Shown one piece after another: positions 25,510-33,786 of a stretch of DNA of 64,000 bases; the stretch's first letter is position 1, and each line of letters begins with the position of its first letter. The position numbers and the translations under genes were made by a program. This DNA is from CAZUCE01 sp964619265. Its GTDB lineage: Bacteria; Planctomycetota; UBA1135; GCA-002686595. The DNA is taken from NCBI GenBank assembly GCA_964619265.1, contig CAZUCE010000022.1:3240-67239 (forward strand). The letters are read 5' to 3'. Under the pieces are notes generated by a model that searched no databases, was not told the DNA's origin, and saw only the letters and a list, made by a program, of their open reading frames with translations.

Positions 25510-26645
25510 AAACGATCGCTGCCCACCTGGCGAGCACGGCCCGGCTGGCGGTGATCGCGGCAGGGTTGTTCGCGGTCACGCCTCCCGCGGATGAGGTCGA
25601 ACAACTGCGCGCCGAGAACCTGCGCCTGCGCGCCCAATTGCTCGAGGCTCGCTCGCGTGCGAATCAGCTTTCGGTGGAGTTGAACCGTCTCGGCGATCGC
25701 TGGGCGACGCGCGAGCTCGACCTGATTCGGTTCCAGCGCGAATGGGCTTCTTGGCAGGAGGGCGGGGCGATTTCCGAGGGATTGCGGCTTTTGATGGGGC
25801 TCCCCGAAGAACCCACAAAATCCGAGGTGACCGAGTCGCCCGAGCCTGAGCAGGATCCGGACGTCGCTCGAGCGGGCGAACTGCGCGTGACCCTGGAGGC
25901 TTTGCTTCGCGCTGAGGGCATCGGAGGGTTCCAGCCCTTCGAACTCGGGCGAGTCCTTCGGGACGACGACGGGAATCCAAGTGGCGTGGGCCCTGTGCTT
26001 GTGAGGATGTTCGACGACCGCCAGCGTCCCACCGGACACCTCACGGCGGATCGACTTTGGCTCGAAGCCAGCCGTGGTGGCCGCACGGTCACCCTCGTGT
26101 TCGAGAACGGGGCCCATTCCCGCGGGGGTCAACGCTTGCCCTTCGCGGGAGGCGTGCACCGCACCACGCTGCGGCACGTGGATCCGAAGCCGTTCTTCGA
26201 GCGAACGCCCGAACTGTTCCCCTCGGGGGCGACTCGCCAGCCAGCGGACGACGGGCTTTGGTCGCACCCCAAGCTCTCGTTCGAGCTCAATCGCTTGCTC
26301 GGGGCGGATCCCTCGGTAGACCGCTATCGACTCGAGTACTTCGATGCGATTTCAGGCGAGGACTGGATCGATGTGGAATTGTCCGTTCGCGACAAGGGGG
26401 GGCGTGCGGTGCGCCGGCTGTTTGCCGATCGGATGCGGCTTTCGATTCTGGGGGACTCCTCTGGGGTTCGCATCGATCTGACCGGCGGGGTTTCCATTCG
26501 CGGCGACGACCAGATTCCGTTTCTGGACGGGCGGTTGCGCTTGGTGCTACCGCGGGCCGATGTCCGCCTGTGGCGCGATGCCGGGCTGCCCGGACTTTCG
26601 GAGCCGGCCGGGGAATCCAAGCAACCCGATTCGGCCGGCGACTGA
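25506..26645 (+). CDS. Exported coiled-coil protein, unknown
   Basis: 379 residues. The ATG at 25506 overlaps the previous stop codon and directly precedes a signal peptide (ASTARLAVIAAGLFAVTPPA). A short leucine-zipper-like coiled coil follows (VEQLRAENLRLRAQLLEARS, about 30-60). Then comes a long beta-rich domain (100-350) with repeated LTADRLWLEASRGGRTVTLVF-type strands and FLDGRLRLVLPRADVRLW near the end. No catalytic motif or known family. It is translationally coupled with the gene before and sits 106 bases before xseA. The product is probably periplasmic. Confidence 0.7.
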   Translation: MKTIAAHLASTARLAVIAAGLFAVTPPADEVEQLRAENLRLRAQLLEARSRANQLSVELNRLGDRWATRELDLIRFQREWASWQEGGAISEGLRLLMGLPEEPTKSEVTESPEPEQDPDVARAGELRVTLEALLRAEGIGGFQPFELGRVLRDDDGNPSGVGPVLVRMFDDRQRPTGHLTADRLWLEASRGGRTVTLVFENGAHSRGGQRLPFAGGVHRTTLRHVDPKPFFERTPELFPSGATRQPADDGLWSHPKLSFELNRLLGADPSVDRYRLEYFDAISGEDWIDVELSVRDKGGRAVRRLFADRMRLSILGDSSGVRIDLTGGVSIRGDDQIPFLDGRLRLVLPRADVRLWRDAGLPGLSEPAGESKQPDSAGD

Positions 26646-26751
26646 GCGGATCCGCTTCGCACTCCGCCATGGCCCGCAAATGTGGGGGCCGGCGCACGGG
26701 TTGAGCGAGCTGTTCTTGACCGTGGCGCGCGCCGGCGCGTACACCCTTTCG

Positions 26752-28179
26752 ATGCCTGCTGGAGAGCCGAGCCTGTTCGATGATCCGCCGCCCCGAAGGC
26801 GTTCCACCCGCCGGGGCGTCACAGCCGGGGGGCCTGCGGCGCCGCTGTCGGTCAGCGAGGTGACGGCCCGAATCTCAGGCGAGCTTTCCGGGCTGGGAAG
26901 CCTGAGGATCGAAGGCGAGCTGTCCGGAATCAAGCGAGCCGCCTCCGGCCACGTGTATTTCGATCTGAAAGATTCCGGCGCGCGGATTTCCTGCGTGGTT
27001 TGGCGCAGCCAGGTGGCTCGTGCCGTGGCGTTCCGCCCCAAGGAGGGCGACTCGGTGATCGCGAGTGGGAAGCTCGATGTCTATGCGCCAAGGGGCAACT
27101 ACAGCTTGGTGGTGACCAAGCTCGAGCCGGTCGGGGTCGGAGCCCTGCTGGCGAAGCTCGAGGCCCTGAAGGCCGAGTTGCGCGATCGGGGTTGGTTTGA
27201 GCGCAATCGGTCCTTGCCGCCACACCCGCGCTGTGTGGGGGTGGTGACCAGCCGCGATGGCGCGGCGCTGCGGGACTTCCTTCGCACGCGCTCCCTGCGC
27301 TGGCCCGGGCATCCGGTTCGCCTGGCCCATGCGCCGGTGCAGGGGCCGGGGTGCTCCGAAAATCTGGCGCTGGCCCTGCGCCGCCTGGCGGCGACCGGCG
27401 TCGATGTGATCGTTTTGATGCGCGGCGGCGGTTCCTTGGAAGACCTGTGGGGTTTCAACGAGGAGCCCATCCTGCGGGCGATTCACGAATGCCCGGTTCC
27501 GGTGGTGAGCGCGGTGGGGCACGAAACCGATGTGACCTTGTGCGATCACGTGGCCGACCACCGGGCCCACACGCCAACCGATGCCGCGCAGCTCGTGCTG
27601 CCTGACCGCGAAGCGCTCCTGGACGAGCTGGAGCGCGCGCGGGACCATCTGGCCCGGGCCGTGGACCGCAGGATCGAAGCGGCGTCCGAGCGCCTCGGCC
27701 GAGCCCTCGCAGCGCGCGTGTTGCGCGATCCCAGTTGGATCCTCGGGCAGCGTGTCGAGCGACTAGAGTCTGCGGCGGCGCGCACCCGTAGCTCCTTGGC
27801 CTTGCACCTGTCGGGCGCGGGGGAACGGTTGTCCGGATCCTGCGATCGCCTGGAGCGCAACAGCCCGCGGGCCCGGGTGGGGCAACTGGAGCGGCGCCTC
27901 GAGCGCGGCGCGCTGCGCCTGGTCTCGCTGATTCCGCCCCGTTTGGACCGCGCCGATTCGCTGGTGGCGCGCCTGGCCGCAAAGCTCGAGACCATTAGTC
28001 CGCTGGCCGTCTTGGGCCGTGGCTATTCGGTGGTTCGGGATGCGCAGGGCCGCGCGGTCAAGCGCTCGGCCAGCCTCGCGGCGGGCGATCGCCTGACCGT
28101 CCGCTTCGCGAAGGGCGAAGCCGATGTCACGGTCGACGAGACCCGGGCGCTCCCAGGTCCTTCCGAGGAATCGGATTGA
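26752..28179 (+). CDS. xseA: Exodeoxyribonuclease VII large subunit
   Basis: 475 residues from the ATG at 26752, which gives the standard N-terminus just before the OB-fold (LSVSEVTARISGELSGLGSL, then ASGHVYFDLKDSGARISCVVW). The catalytic domain is recognisable from CVGVVTSRDGAALRDFL, VIVLMRGGGSLEDLWGFNEE, VVSAVGHETDVTLCDHVADH and AHTPTDAAQLVLPDRE. A coiled-coil region and the C-terminal PLAVLGRGYSVVRD motif follow. It degrades single-stranded DNA together with the small subunit XseB, which is not seen nearby. The stop overlaps the start of the glycosyltransferase gene (TTGA). Confidence 0.95.
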   Translation: MPAGEPSLFDDPPPRRRSTRRGVTAGGPAAPLSVSEVTARISGELSGLGSLRIEGELSGIKRAASGHVYFDLKDSGARISCVVWRSQVARAVAFRPKEGDSVIASGKLDVYAPRGNYSLVVTKLEPVGVGALLAKLEALKAELRDRGWFERNRSLPPHPRCVGVVTSRDGAALRDFLRTRSLRWPGHPVRLAHAPVQGPGCSENLALALRRLAATGVDVIVLMRGGGSLEDLWGFNEEPILRAIHECPVPVVSAVGHETDVTLCDHVADHRAHTPTDAAQLVLPDREALLDELERARDHLARAVDRRIEAASERLGRALAARVLRDPSWILGQRVERLESAAARTRSSLALHLSGAGERLSGSCDRLERNSPRARVGQLERRLERGALRLVSLIPPRLDRADSLVARLAAKLETISPLAVLGRGYSVVRDAQGRAVKRSASLAAGDRLTVRFAKGEADVTVDETRALPGPSEESD

Positions 28180-29135
28180 GCTGCGTGCCGACCGAGCGGG
28201 CCGAGCTCCTGGACGACGTCTATGCCGTCGTCGTGAATTGGAACGGCGGCGAACAGAACCTGACCTGCATCGCGAATCTGATCGCGCAAGGGCTGAGCCC
28301 TGTGCAGATCATGTTCGTGGACAACGCCTCCACGGACGGCTCGCCGGAGCGCGTGCAGGCTACGTTCGAGGGACTGGGCTGGATCGCGGAACCGACGAAC
28401 ACCGGGTTCGGCGAAGGCGCCAACCGCGGCATTGCGCAGGCGCTCGACCAAGGCGCGCGGTTCGTGGTTTTGGTGAACAACGACCTTGTTTTCGAGGAGA
28501 ACGTCCTCGTCGAGCTCATTCGCGAGCTGGACCGGGATCCACAGCTTGGGATCGTTGGGCCGCGTGTGCTGCTCGCGCGCGAGCCCGGGACGGTCTGGGC
28601 CGCGGGTGGAACCCTCAATCACCGCCAAAACCTCTCGACGCTGATTGGCCATCACGCACCCGACGGCCCCGAGTATCAGGTGCGCCGGGAGGTGGATTAC
28701 GTAGCCGGATGCGCCATGGCGGTGCGCCGGGAGGTCTTTGAGACCATCGGGCTCTTGGATGCCGCCTACTTCGCCTACCACGAAGACTTGGATTTTTGCA
28801 TCAGCGCGGGCCGCGCGGGATTCGGCGTCGTTTGCTTGGGTGCCTTTGCGGCGCTGCACGACGCGCATCATTCCACCGGCGGAGGCTACAACCCGCGGCG
28901 CAAGTACATGATGGCGGTCAATACGGTGTGGTTCCTGCGCAAGCACGGCAGCCGGGTCGCCTGGGCGCGGTTCGCGGTGTTTGATGTGCTGAGCCTGGCG
29001 CCCCTGCTGCTCGTCGAGTCGCTCCGCGGGCGCGCGAGCGGCGTTCTCGCCAAGGCGCTGGGAACCTGGCACGGGCTGCGCGGTCGCCGGGTGGAAGCCT
29101 CGATCCTGGAGCCGGGCGCGACGCGGCTTTGGTAG
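28176..29135 (+). CDS. Glycosyltransferase family 2
   Basis: 319 residues; the TTG start overlaps the xseA stop. GT-A features are visible: YAVVVNWNGGEQNL, FVDNASTDGSPE, NTGFGEGANRGIAQ, LVNNDLVFEENVL (the DXD-like site replaced by NND), DYVAGCAMAVRREVF and YHEDLDFCISAGRAG. These match the rhamnosyltransferase-like GT2 branch (WbbL type). A C-terminal amphipathic or hydrophobic stretch could touch the membrane. It opens the envelope-glycan neighbourhood; acceptor and sugar are unknown. Confidence 0.88.
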   Translation: MSCVPTERAELLDDVYAVVVNWNGGEQNLTCIANLIAQGLSPVQIMFVDNASTDGSPERVQATFEGLGWIAEPTNTGFGEGANRGIAQALDQGARFVVLVNNDLVFEENVLVELIRELDRDPQLGIVGPRVLLAREPGTVWAAGGTLNHRQNLSTLIGHHAPDGPEYQVRREVDYVAGCAMAVRREVFETIGLLDAAYFAYHEDLDFCISAGRAGFGVVCLGAFAALHDAHHSTGGGYNPRRKYMMAVNTVWFLRKHGSRVAWARFAVFDVLSLAPLLLVESLRGRASGVLAKALGTWHGLRGRRVEASILEPGATRLW

Positions 29136-29193
29136 AGCACCTCGGGGCCTCGGCCGGTGCGCTGCTCCCTTAGGCCGGCGCTCTCGGTGTGTG

Positions 29194-30372
29194 TCAGGGG
29201 TTTTTGCCGTCTGCCTTGGTCGCGCCCTTCAAAACCTTGCGGCGCACGTCCAGGTAGAGCTGACGGGCCCGCTGCAGCTCGTCTTCGTCGGTGATCACGG
29301 TGCCGTCGGGCCCCTTGTGGAGGTCGCCCATGCGGCGGACTTCAAAATCGGGCTCCGCGCCGGGTTCGGCCGGGGAAACCTCGACCCGAATCCCATTCTT
29401 AGCCGGCGGCACCGGGGGGATTCGGACCACATGGCCAAAGTCGCCTTCGGTCCAAACCCACTCGAGCGAAGCAGCACCGCCAAGAGCTGTTTCGACCGCA
29501 TCGGGCCGGGACTGGGGACCGACCTGACCCTCGCTCACGCGCGGCCAGGGTTGGCGCAGGAAGCGCACGAAGGTCCCACACAGGTCCACGTGGCTCAGGT
29601 GGGTCTTGGGCGTCAACCGGGCCTTGAAAGCCGTTGGAAGCTCCACAAACAGCGGCACGCGCAGGGCTAACTCTTCCTCAAGCTTGGGGGGACCAGCCAG
29701 TGCGGTGACGATCCACATGACCTCGCTGAGCTGTTCGAGTTCGTCAAAGGCCCCGTGAAGTTGATCGAGCAGGCTGGCTACGGACTGTCCGCCGGCGCCG
29801 GGGCGCTCGATGTGCAGCCAGAGGAACTTCCTCTCGTCGGCGTTTTCGTTCAGGAATTCGATCGCGGTCGCGGCCATCTGGTTCGCGTCCGCGGACGGGT
29901 CCTCGACGATCTGATCGAAGCCTTCGATACGGTGGCGACCGACGAACTCGGCCTGGGAAACGACCGCCGTGGCGGCGCCGCTGTCGCGGGCGGAGCTGGC
30001 CCAGGTCCAGGTGCCTTCCGGAAGGGCGGATTCACCGTCCTGGACGCCGTGATGGGCGGGATAGCGGCCGGTGAGCAAGGAGACGGCCGCGGCACCGGAG
30101 TGATCCGAGGCCGCGAAGATCGGGCCGACGTCCACAGACCGGGAACGGATGCGATCAAACGTCTCGCCGGCGGGCAGGCCGTCCGCCATCGGCCAGCGGC
30201 CGAAGGTCACCAACACGGTGTGGGCTCGGCGGACCGTCGGGAGGGCCGGGTGCGTGTCGGGGTCTCCGAGCGCAACTTTGGCCGTGTAGACGGCCGGAGC
30301 CAGCAGCACGAGGGTGGCGATCAGGAGGCGTGCGAAGCCTTCCGCACGCGGAGTGTTCCAGGGGTCCGACAT
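29194..30372 (-). CDS. Degenerate sulfatase-like (alkaline phosphatase superfamily) protein
   Basis: 392 residues with an N-terminal membrane anchor (LLIATLVLLAPAVYTAKVAL). The sulfatase fold pattern is recognisable (SDHSGAAAVSLLTGRYPAHH, the segment that follows the nucleophile, then GFDQIVEDPSADAN and FLWLHIERPG). However, the first metal-binding Asp is replaced (LVTFGRW where relatives have VTID..R), the Cys-x-Pro-x-Arg motif is absent, and the usual TADHGE metal site reads TALAGPP. It is therefore probably not a metal-dependent hydrolase, perhaps a structural or regulatory relative. It is followed by a polyprenol-phosphate sugar transferase gene on the same strand upstream (10-base gap). 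Confidence 0.7.
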   Translation of the reverse strand: MSDPWNTPRAEGFARLLIATLVLLAPAVYTAKVALGDPDTHPALPTVRRAHTVLVTFGRWPMADGLPAGETFDRIRSRSVDVGPIFAASDHSGAAAVSLLTGRYPAHHGVQDGESALPEGTWTWASSARDSGAATAVVSQAEFVGRHRIEGFDQIVEDPSADANQMAATAIEFLNENADERKFLWLHIERPGAGGQSVASLLDQLHGAFDELEQLSEVMWIVTALAGPPKLEEELALRVPLFVELPTAFKARLTPKTHLSHVDLCGTFVRFLRQPWPRVSEGQVGPQSRPDAVETALGGAASLEWVWTEGDFGHVVRIPPVPPAKNGIRVEVSPAEPGAEPDFEVRRMGDLHKGPDGTVITDEDELQRARQLYLDVRRKVLKGATKADGKNP

Positions 30373-30382
30373 GAGATTGAGG

Positions 30383-31258
30383 TCAGAGCTTGCCCATCCA
30401 GGACATCAGGCGCAACTTGAGCACGGTGGTGTAGCCCTGAAGCAAGATCTTCCAGGTCAAGGTGGACTCGCCGCGCTCGCGATCGACGAACTGGATCGGG
30501 ACTTCCCCGATGCTGTATCCGGCGCGCGCGGTTTTGAACAGGAGCTCTTGGACGATGGCAGGGCCCGGCGAGAAGGTGTCCTCGACGCGGATTTTGCGGA
30601 GCGTCTCGGCGGGCCAGGCCCGGAAGCCTGAGTTGCAGTCGCCTACGCGAAGGCCCAGCAGGAGCCGGATGTAGGTATTGGCCGCCTTCGTGATGACGCG
30701 GCGCACCAGCCCGCGGTCCGCATCCGCTCCGCCCGACACGGCCCGCGAGCCGAGAACCAAGCCCAGGGGGCGCGTGGCGGTCCCTTGCCCGGCGGCCAAG
30801 CTGGCCAGCATCTGGGGGATGTAGCGGGGGTGGTGAGAGAAGTCGGCGTCCATTTCGATCACGAAATCGGCCCCCATTTCGAGGGCTCGGACGAAGCCGT
30901 CTCGGCCCGCCGCCCCGCGACCGCGGTCAGAGGTTCGGTGCAGGAGTTGGATTCGAGGTTCGTCTACCCCCGCATCGGCCACCAGGCGCCATGTACCGTC
31001 GGGGGAGTTGTCGTCGACGACCAAGACTTGGACTCTGGGTCCCAGATCCAGGAGAGCGCGGGCCAACTCGAGGATGTTCTCGGCCTCGTTGTACGTGGGC
31101 ACGGTGCACACCACAGAGGCACCTGCGAGTTCCGGAGTGAGTTGCGGCCGGCCGGATTTCGGACCAAATTCCGCCTGGGGATGCTCTCCGCGGGAGGGAT
31201 CTTCCTGGGACGGCGGCGCGGGCATGGGAACTGTCTGTGGGAAGGCTCGGGCCGGCAA
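30383..31258 (-). CDS. Polyprenol monophosphomannose synthase-like GT2
   Basis: 291 residues. After a disordered N-terminus (1-45; a Met at residue 12 is an alternative start), the Dpm1-like domain shows VVCTVPTYNEAENILEL, VLVVDDNSPDGTW, VIEMDADFSHHPRYIPQML (the DXD motif), GDCNSGFRAWPAETL and GYSIGEVPIQFVDRERGES. This enzyme would charge a polyprenyl phosphate carrier with mannose or a related sugar at the cytoplasmic face. The divergent GT39-type transferase next door is a plausible user of that donor. It has no C-terminal GtrA-type membrane domain. Confidence 0.88.
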   Translation of the reverse strand: MPARAFPQTVPMPAPPSQEDPSRGEHPQAEFGPKSGRPQLTPELAGASVVCTVPTYNEAENILELARALLDLGPRVQVLVVDDNSPDGTWRLVADAGVDEPRIQLLHRTSDRGRGAAGRDGFVRALEMGADFVIEMDADFSHHPRYIPQMLASLAAGQGTATRPLGLVLGSRAVSGGADADRGLVRRVITKAANTYIRLLLGLRVGDCNSGFRAWPAETLRKIRVEDTFSPGPAIVQELLFKTARAGYSIGEVPIQFVDRERGESTLTWKILLQGYTTVLKLRLMSWMGKL

Positions 31259-31388
31259 GCCGGAAAGACCGATGGTGCCCGGAGCCCGCCCCTGGCAGGC
31301 TATCCGGCTCTCCGGGTCGGGACAACCACAGGTTCACCGACCCACCCTCGTCCTTGCCATTGCGGGTCGATCCCGTTTCGCTACCCCG

Positions 31389-33602
31389 ATGCCCACCGCC
31401 AAGGAGCCCAAGGCCTCATCTCCCCAGCCCCGCCGGGCTGGGTCCCGCCCTACGTCAGGAGCGCGATTCTACGACCCCGAGGCCGACCTCCGGGTTGGGG
31501 CCACCCTGTGGGACTGGCTGGCGCGCTGGCTGCTTGTGGGGATGGCCGTGATCCTGGTTCACGGGGCCTGGAAAGTCGGACCGACCTACGACGAGCATTT
31601 CTACATCGCCGCCGGCTACCACTACTGGGAGACGGGAGACTTCAGCCTGAACCGGGAGCACCCGCCGCTGCTGAAGCTGATGGCCGGATTCCCCTTGCGG
31701 CACGTCGCCGACGTAGACGTGGCTCCGGCTGGCGAGGACCTGATCAACCCGACCGTGGATTTCTTCTACCAGCGCAACAACCGCTGGTTGGATCGAAACC
31801 TGTTCCTGGCTCGGCTTCCGTTCTGCCTGCTCACGGTCTTGCTGGCCTGGGGGGTGTTCCGAACCGCGCGCTATCTGTTCGGGCCGCGCGCCGCATTTGC
31901 TGGGCTGGCCTTGTTTGCGCTCAATCCCAACGTGTTGGCCCACGGCCGGCTTGCCAGTTTGGATGGGGGCGCGACCGCGTTCTTGTTCCTGTCGGTCATG
32001 GCGTTCGTCGCCGCGCTCGAACGCCCGACCGCCTGGCGCATCCTTGGTGCCGGCATCCTGTTCGGACTGGCGCAGTTGGCTAAGTTCTCTTCGCTGGTGC
32101 TGATCCCTGGCTTCGTGGTTTTGACGCTGGTGCAAATGCTCCGCAATTTGCGCAAGTCACGCAGGCGGCTCCAGTCGCCGGTCGCGCCCCTGTGGAATTT
32201 CGCCCGCGTGGCCTTGGTCGGGCTCAGCATCTTCTCGGTCGGGTATTTCTTCGAAGCCAAGAGCGCGAACGAGGCCTACGCCAAGAACCCATACCTTGAC
32301 GCCGATCCGCCGGTGGAGATCACGCCGGTCGACTTGGCCAAGGCGCTCGTGGAGGCCCACGACGACCCCGGTTACCACCTGCGCGTGGAAGACGTGGCGA
32401 CCGCTGTGTCGATGGAGCAGGCCCTCGACCGCTGGGCGGGGCTGCTGACCCAAGCCGAACCCGAGGGCGCGGCCGACGCAGCTGCTGCTGCGATCGTGCG
32501 TCTTGCCGAGGGCCCCGGTGAGGACCGCAAACGCGCGTTTGAGCTGCTGCTTGAGGCGCCGGCCGACCGCGTGTCGTTCCAGACCCGACTCGAGGCGCTC
32601 GCTGGGCTGGCCGAGAAAACCCTGGTCGCCGAGAATGGTGATCCGCTGCCTGCCGATGAGAATGGCATCGCCGACTGGGCCGGCTGGTTCGAGGATTGGC
32701 GCTTCCAGGACTGGGACCAGAAGCTCTTCTATCGCGAAGACATCGATCTGGCCACGCGCGGGCTGCTCGGAGATACCCGTAAAATCCCGCTGTTCTCGGC
32801 CTTCCAGGGGATCGACTTCCAGTTGAACCACGGCTCGATTGGACACAGCAGCTACTACCGAGGTCAGATCCTTCGGCCGGGTCCGAACGGGAGCTTCCAG
32901 GACGGCAACCCGTTCCCCGAGTACTACTCCGACGTCATGTTCGTGAAGAACCCGATCGGATTTGTGGCGGCCTGTTCGCTCGGCCTGTTGTTCGCGATTG
33001 TGATTCGACGTCGCTGGACGTTCCTGCACCTGTTTGCCTACGTCGGAATTCCGGCCGCGCTGTTCTACATGTTCTCGACGAGCAACGCGCTGATGGGGGT
33101 TCGCTACGTCTTGCCCGTGTTCCCGTTCCTCGCGATCCTGGCGGCGCGTGCAGAGTTGTTGCTTCCACGCCTCGGTCTCTTGCTGGCCATCGCGGCTGCA
33201 GCCGAGAGCCTGTGGATTCATCCGCACCAGCTGATGTACTACAACCTCGCTGTCGGCGGCCCCAAAGGCGGCCCGGAGATCACGGTCGTGGGCGACGATT
33301 GGGGCCAGGACGTACGCCAGCTCGGTCGCTACTACCAAGAGCACGCCGAAGAAATCGAGACGGCCGGGGGCCTGCTCTACAACCCCTACACGAAGGCTGA
33401 TCTCGAGTCCTTCGGTCTTGAGGCTTCGCGCCTCATCGGGCCCTCGGAGCGCGGCATCGTGGCGGTGCACGAGAACCTCTTCTACCGCAATCCGCAGGAC
33501 TACGAGTGGCTGCGGGACTTCAAGCCCTACGAGCGACTCGGTTGGTCGATCCGGCTCTACGATCTAGCCAATCCGCTGGGCGAGAAGCCCGAGTGGCACT
33601 AG
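31389..33602 (+). CDS. GT39/ArnT-like membrane glycosyltransferase
   Basis: 737 residues from the ATG at 31389. It has a GT-C architecture: the first membrane helix (about 44-60) is followed by an extracytoplasmic loop with the catalytic-type Asp68-Glu69 in GPTYDEHFYIAAGYHYW and NREHPPLLKLMAGFPL. About ten further helices follow, and a large soluble insertion lies around residues 280-500. This architecture fits polyprenyl-phosphate-sugar-dependent transfer to protein or glycan at the outer face of the membrane. The insertion is much larger than in PMT or ArnT. It is divergent from the Dpm1-like gene, with which it probably forms a donor-transferase pair. Confidence 0.83.
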   Translation: MPTAKEPKASSPQPRRAGSRPTSGARFYDPEADLRVGATLWDWLARWLLVGMAVILVHGAWKVGPTYDEHFYIAAGYHYWETGDFSLNREHPPLLKLMAGFPLRHVADVDVAPAGEDLINPTVDFFYQRNNRWLDRNLFLARLPFCLLTVLLAWGVFRTARYLFGPRAAFAGLALFALNPNVLAHGRLASLDGGATAFLFLSVMAFVAALERPTAWRILGAGILFGLAQLAKFSSLVLIPGFVVLTLVQMLRNLRKSRRRLQSPVAPLWNFARVALVGLSIFSVGYFFEAKSANEAYAKNPYLDADPPVEITPVDLAKALVEAHDDPGYHLRVEDVATAVSMEQALDRWAGLLTQAEPEGAADAAAAAIVRLAEGPGEDRKRAFELLLEAPADRVSFQTRLEALAGLAEKTLVAENGDPLPADENGIADWAGWFEDWRFQDWDQKLFYREDIDLATRGLLGDTRKIPLFSAFQGIDFQLNHGSIGHSSYYRGQILRPGPNGSFQDGNPFPEYYSDVMFVKNPIGFVAACSLGLLFAIVIRRRWTFLHLFAYVGIPAALFYMFSTSNALMGVRYVLPVFPFLAILAARAELLLPRLGLLLAIAAAAESLWIHPHQLMYYNLAVGGPKGGPEITVVGDDWGQDVRQLGRYYQEHAEEIETAGGLLYNPYTKADLESFGLEASRLIGPSERGIVAVHENLFYRNPQDYEWLRDFKPYERLGWSIRLYDLANPLGEKPEWH

Positions 33603-33637
33603 GCCGGGCACGCGCGGCTAAGGCCGGATGCATCAAC

Positions 33638-33662
33638 CCGGGGGACTCCATAGCTCCCCCGG
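33638..33662. terminator. Hairpin between convergent genes
   Basis: A perfect 8-bp stem CCGGGGGA/TCCCCCGG with a 9-base loop lies 36 bases after the GT39-type gene and before the convergent sulfatase-like gene. No clear T-run is present, so it is a possible bidirectional terminator. Confidence 0.5.
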
Positions 33663-33786
33663 TTCGGGGATGAGCTTGGGTTGCTCTTCGCTCCTGTGTT
33701 GCTACAGGGGCTCGTCCGGCGGCGCGTGGAGCGCCGTGACCGATCTCACCGGTTCCTTCTAGAGGTGCGCCGCCCCGAACGGACTC

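Noticed and set aside
24792..26267. 491-residue minus-strand open frame opposite two exported-protein genes
   Set aside because: The plus-strand genes have anchor or signal peptides and a coupled ATGA junction. The antisense frame is Arg/Ser/Pro-rich low complexity.
29755..30420. Plus-strand open frame inside the sulfatase-like gene
   Set aside because: Gly/Arg/Val-rich with no family pattern, whereas the minus strand carries sulfatase-fold motifs and a membrane anchor.
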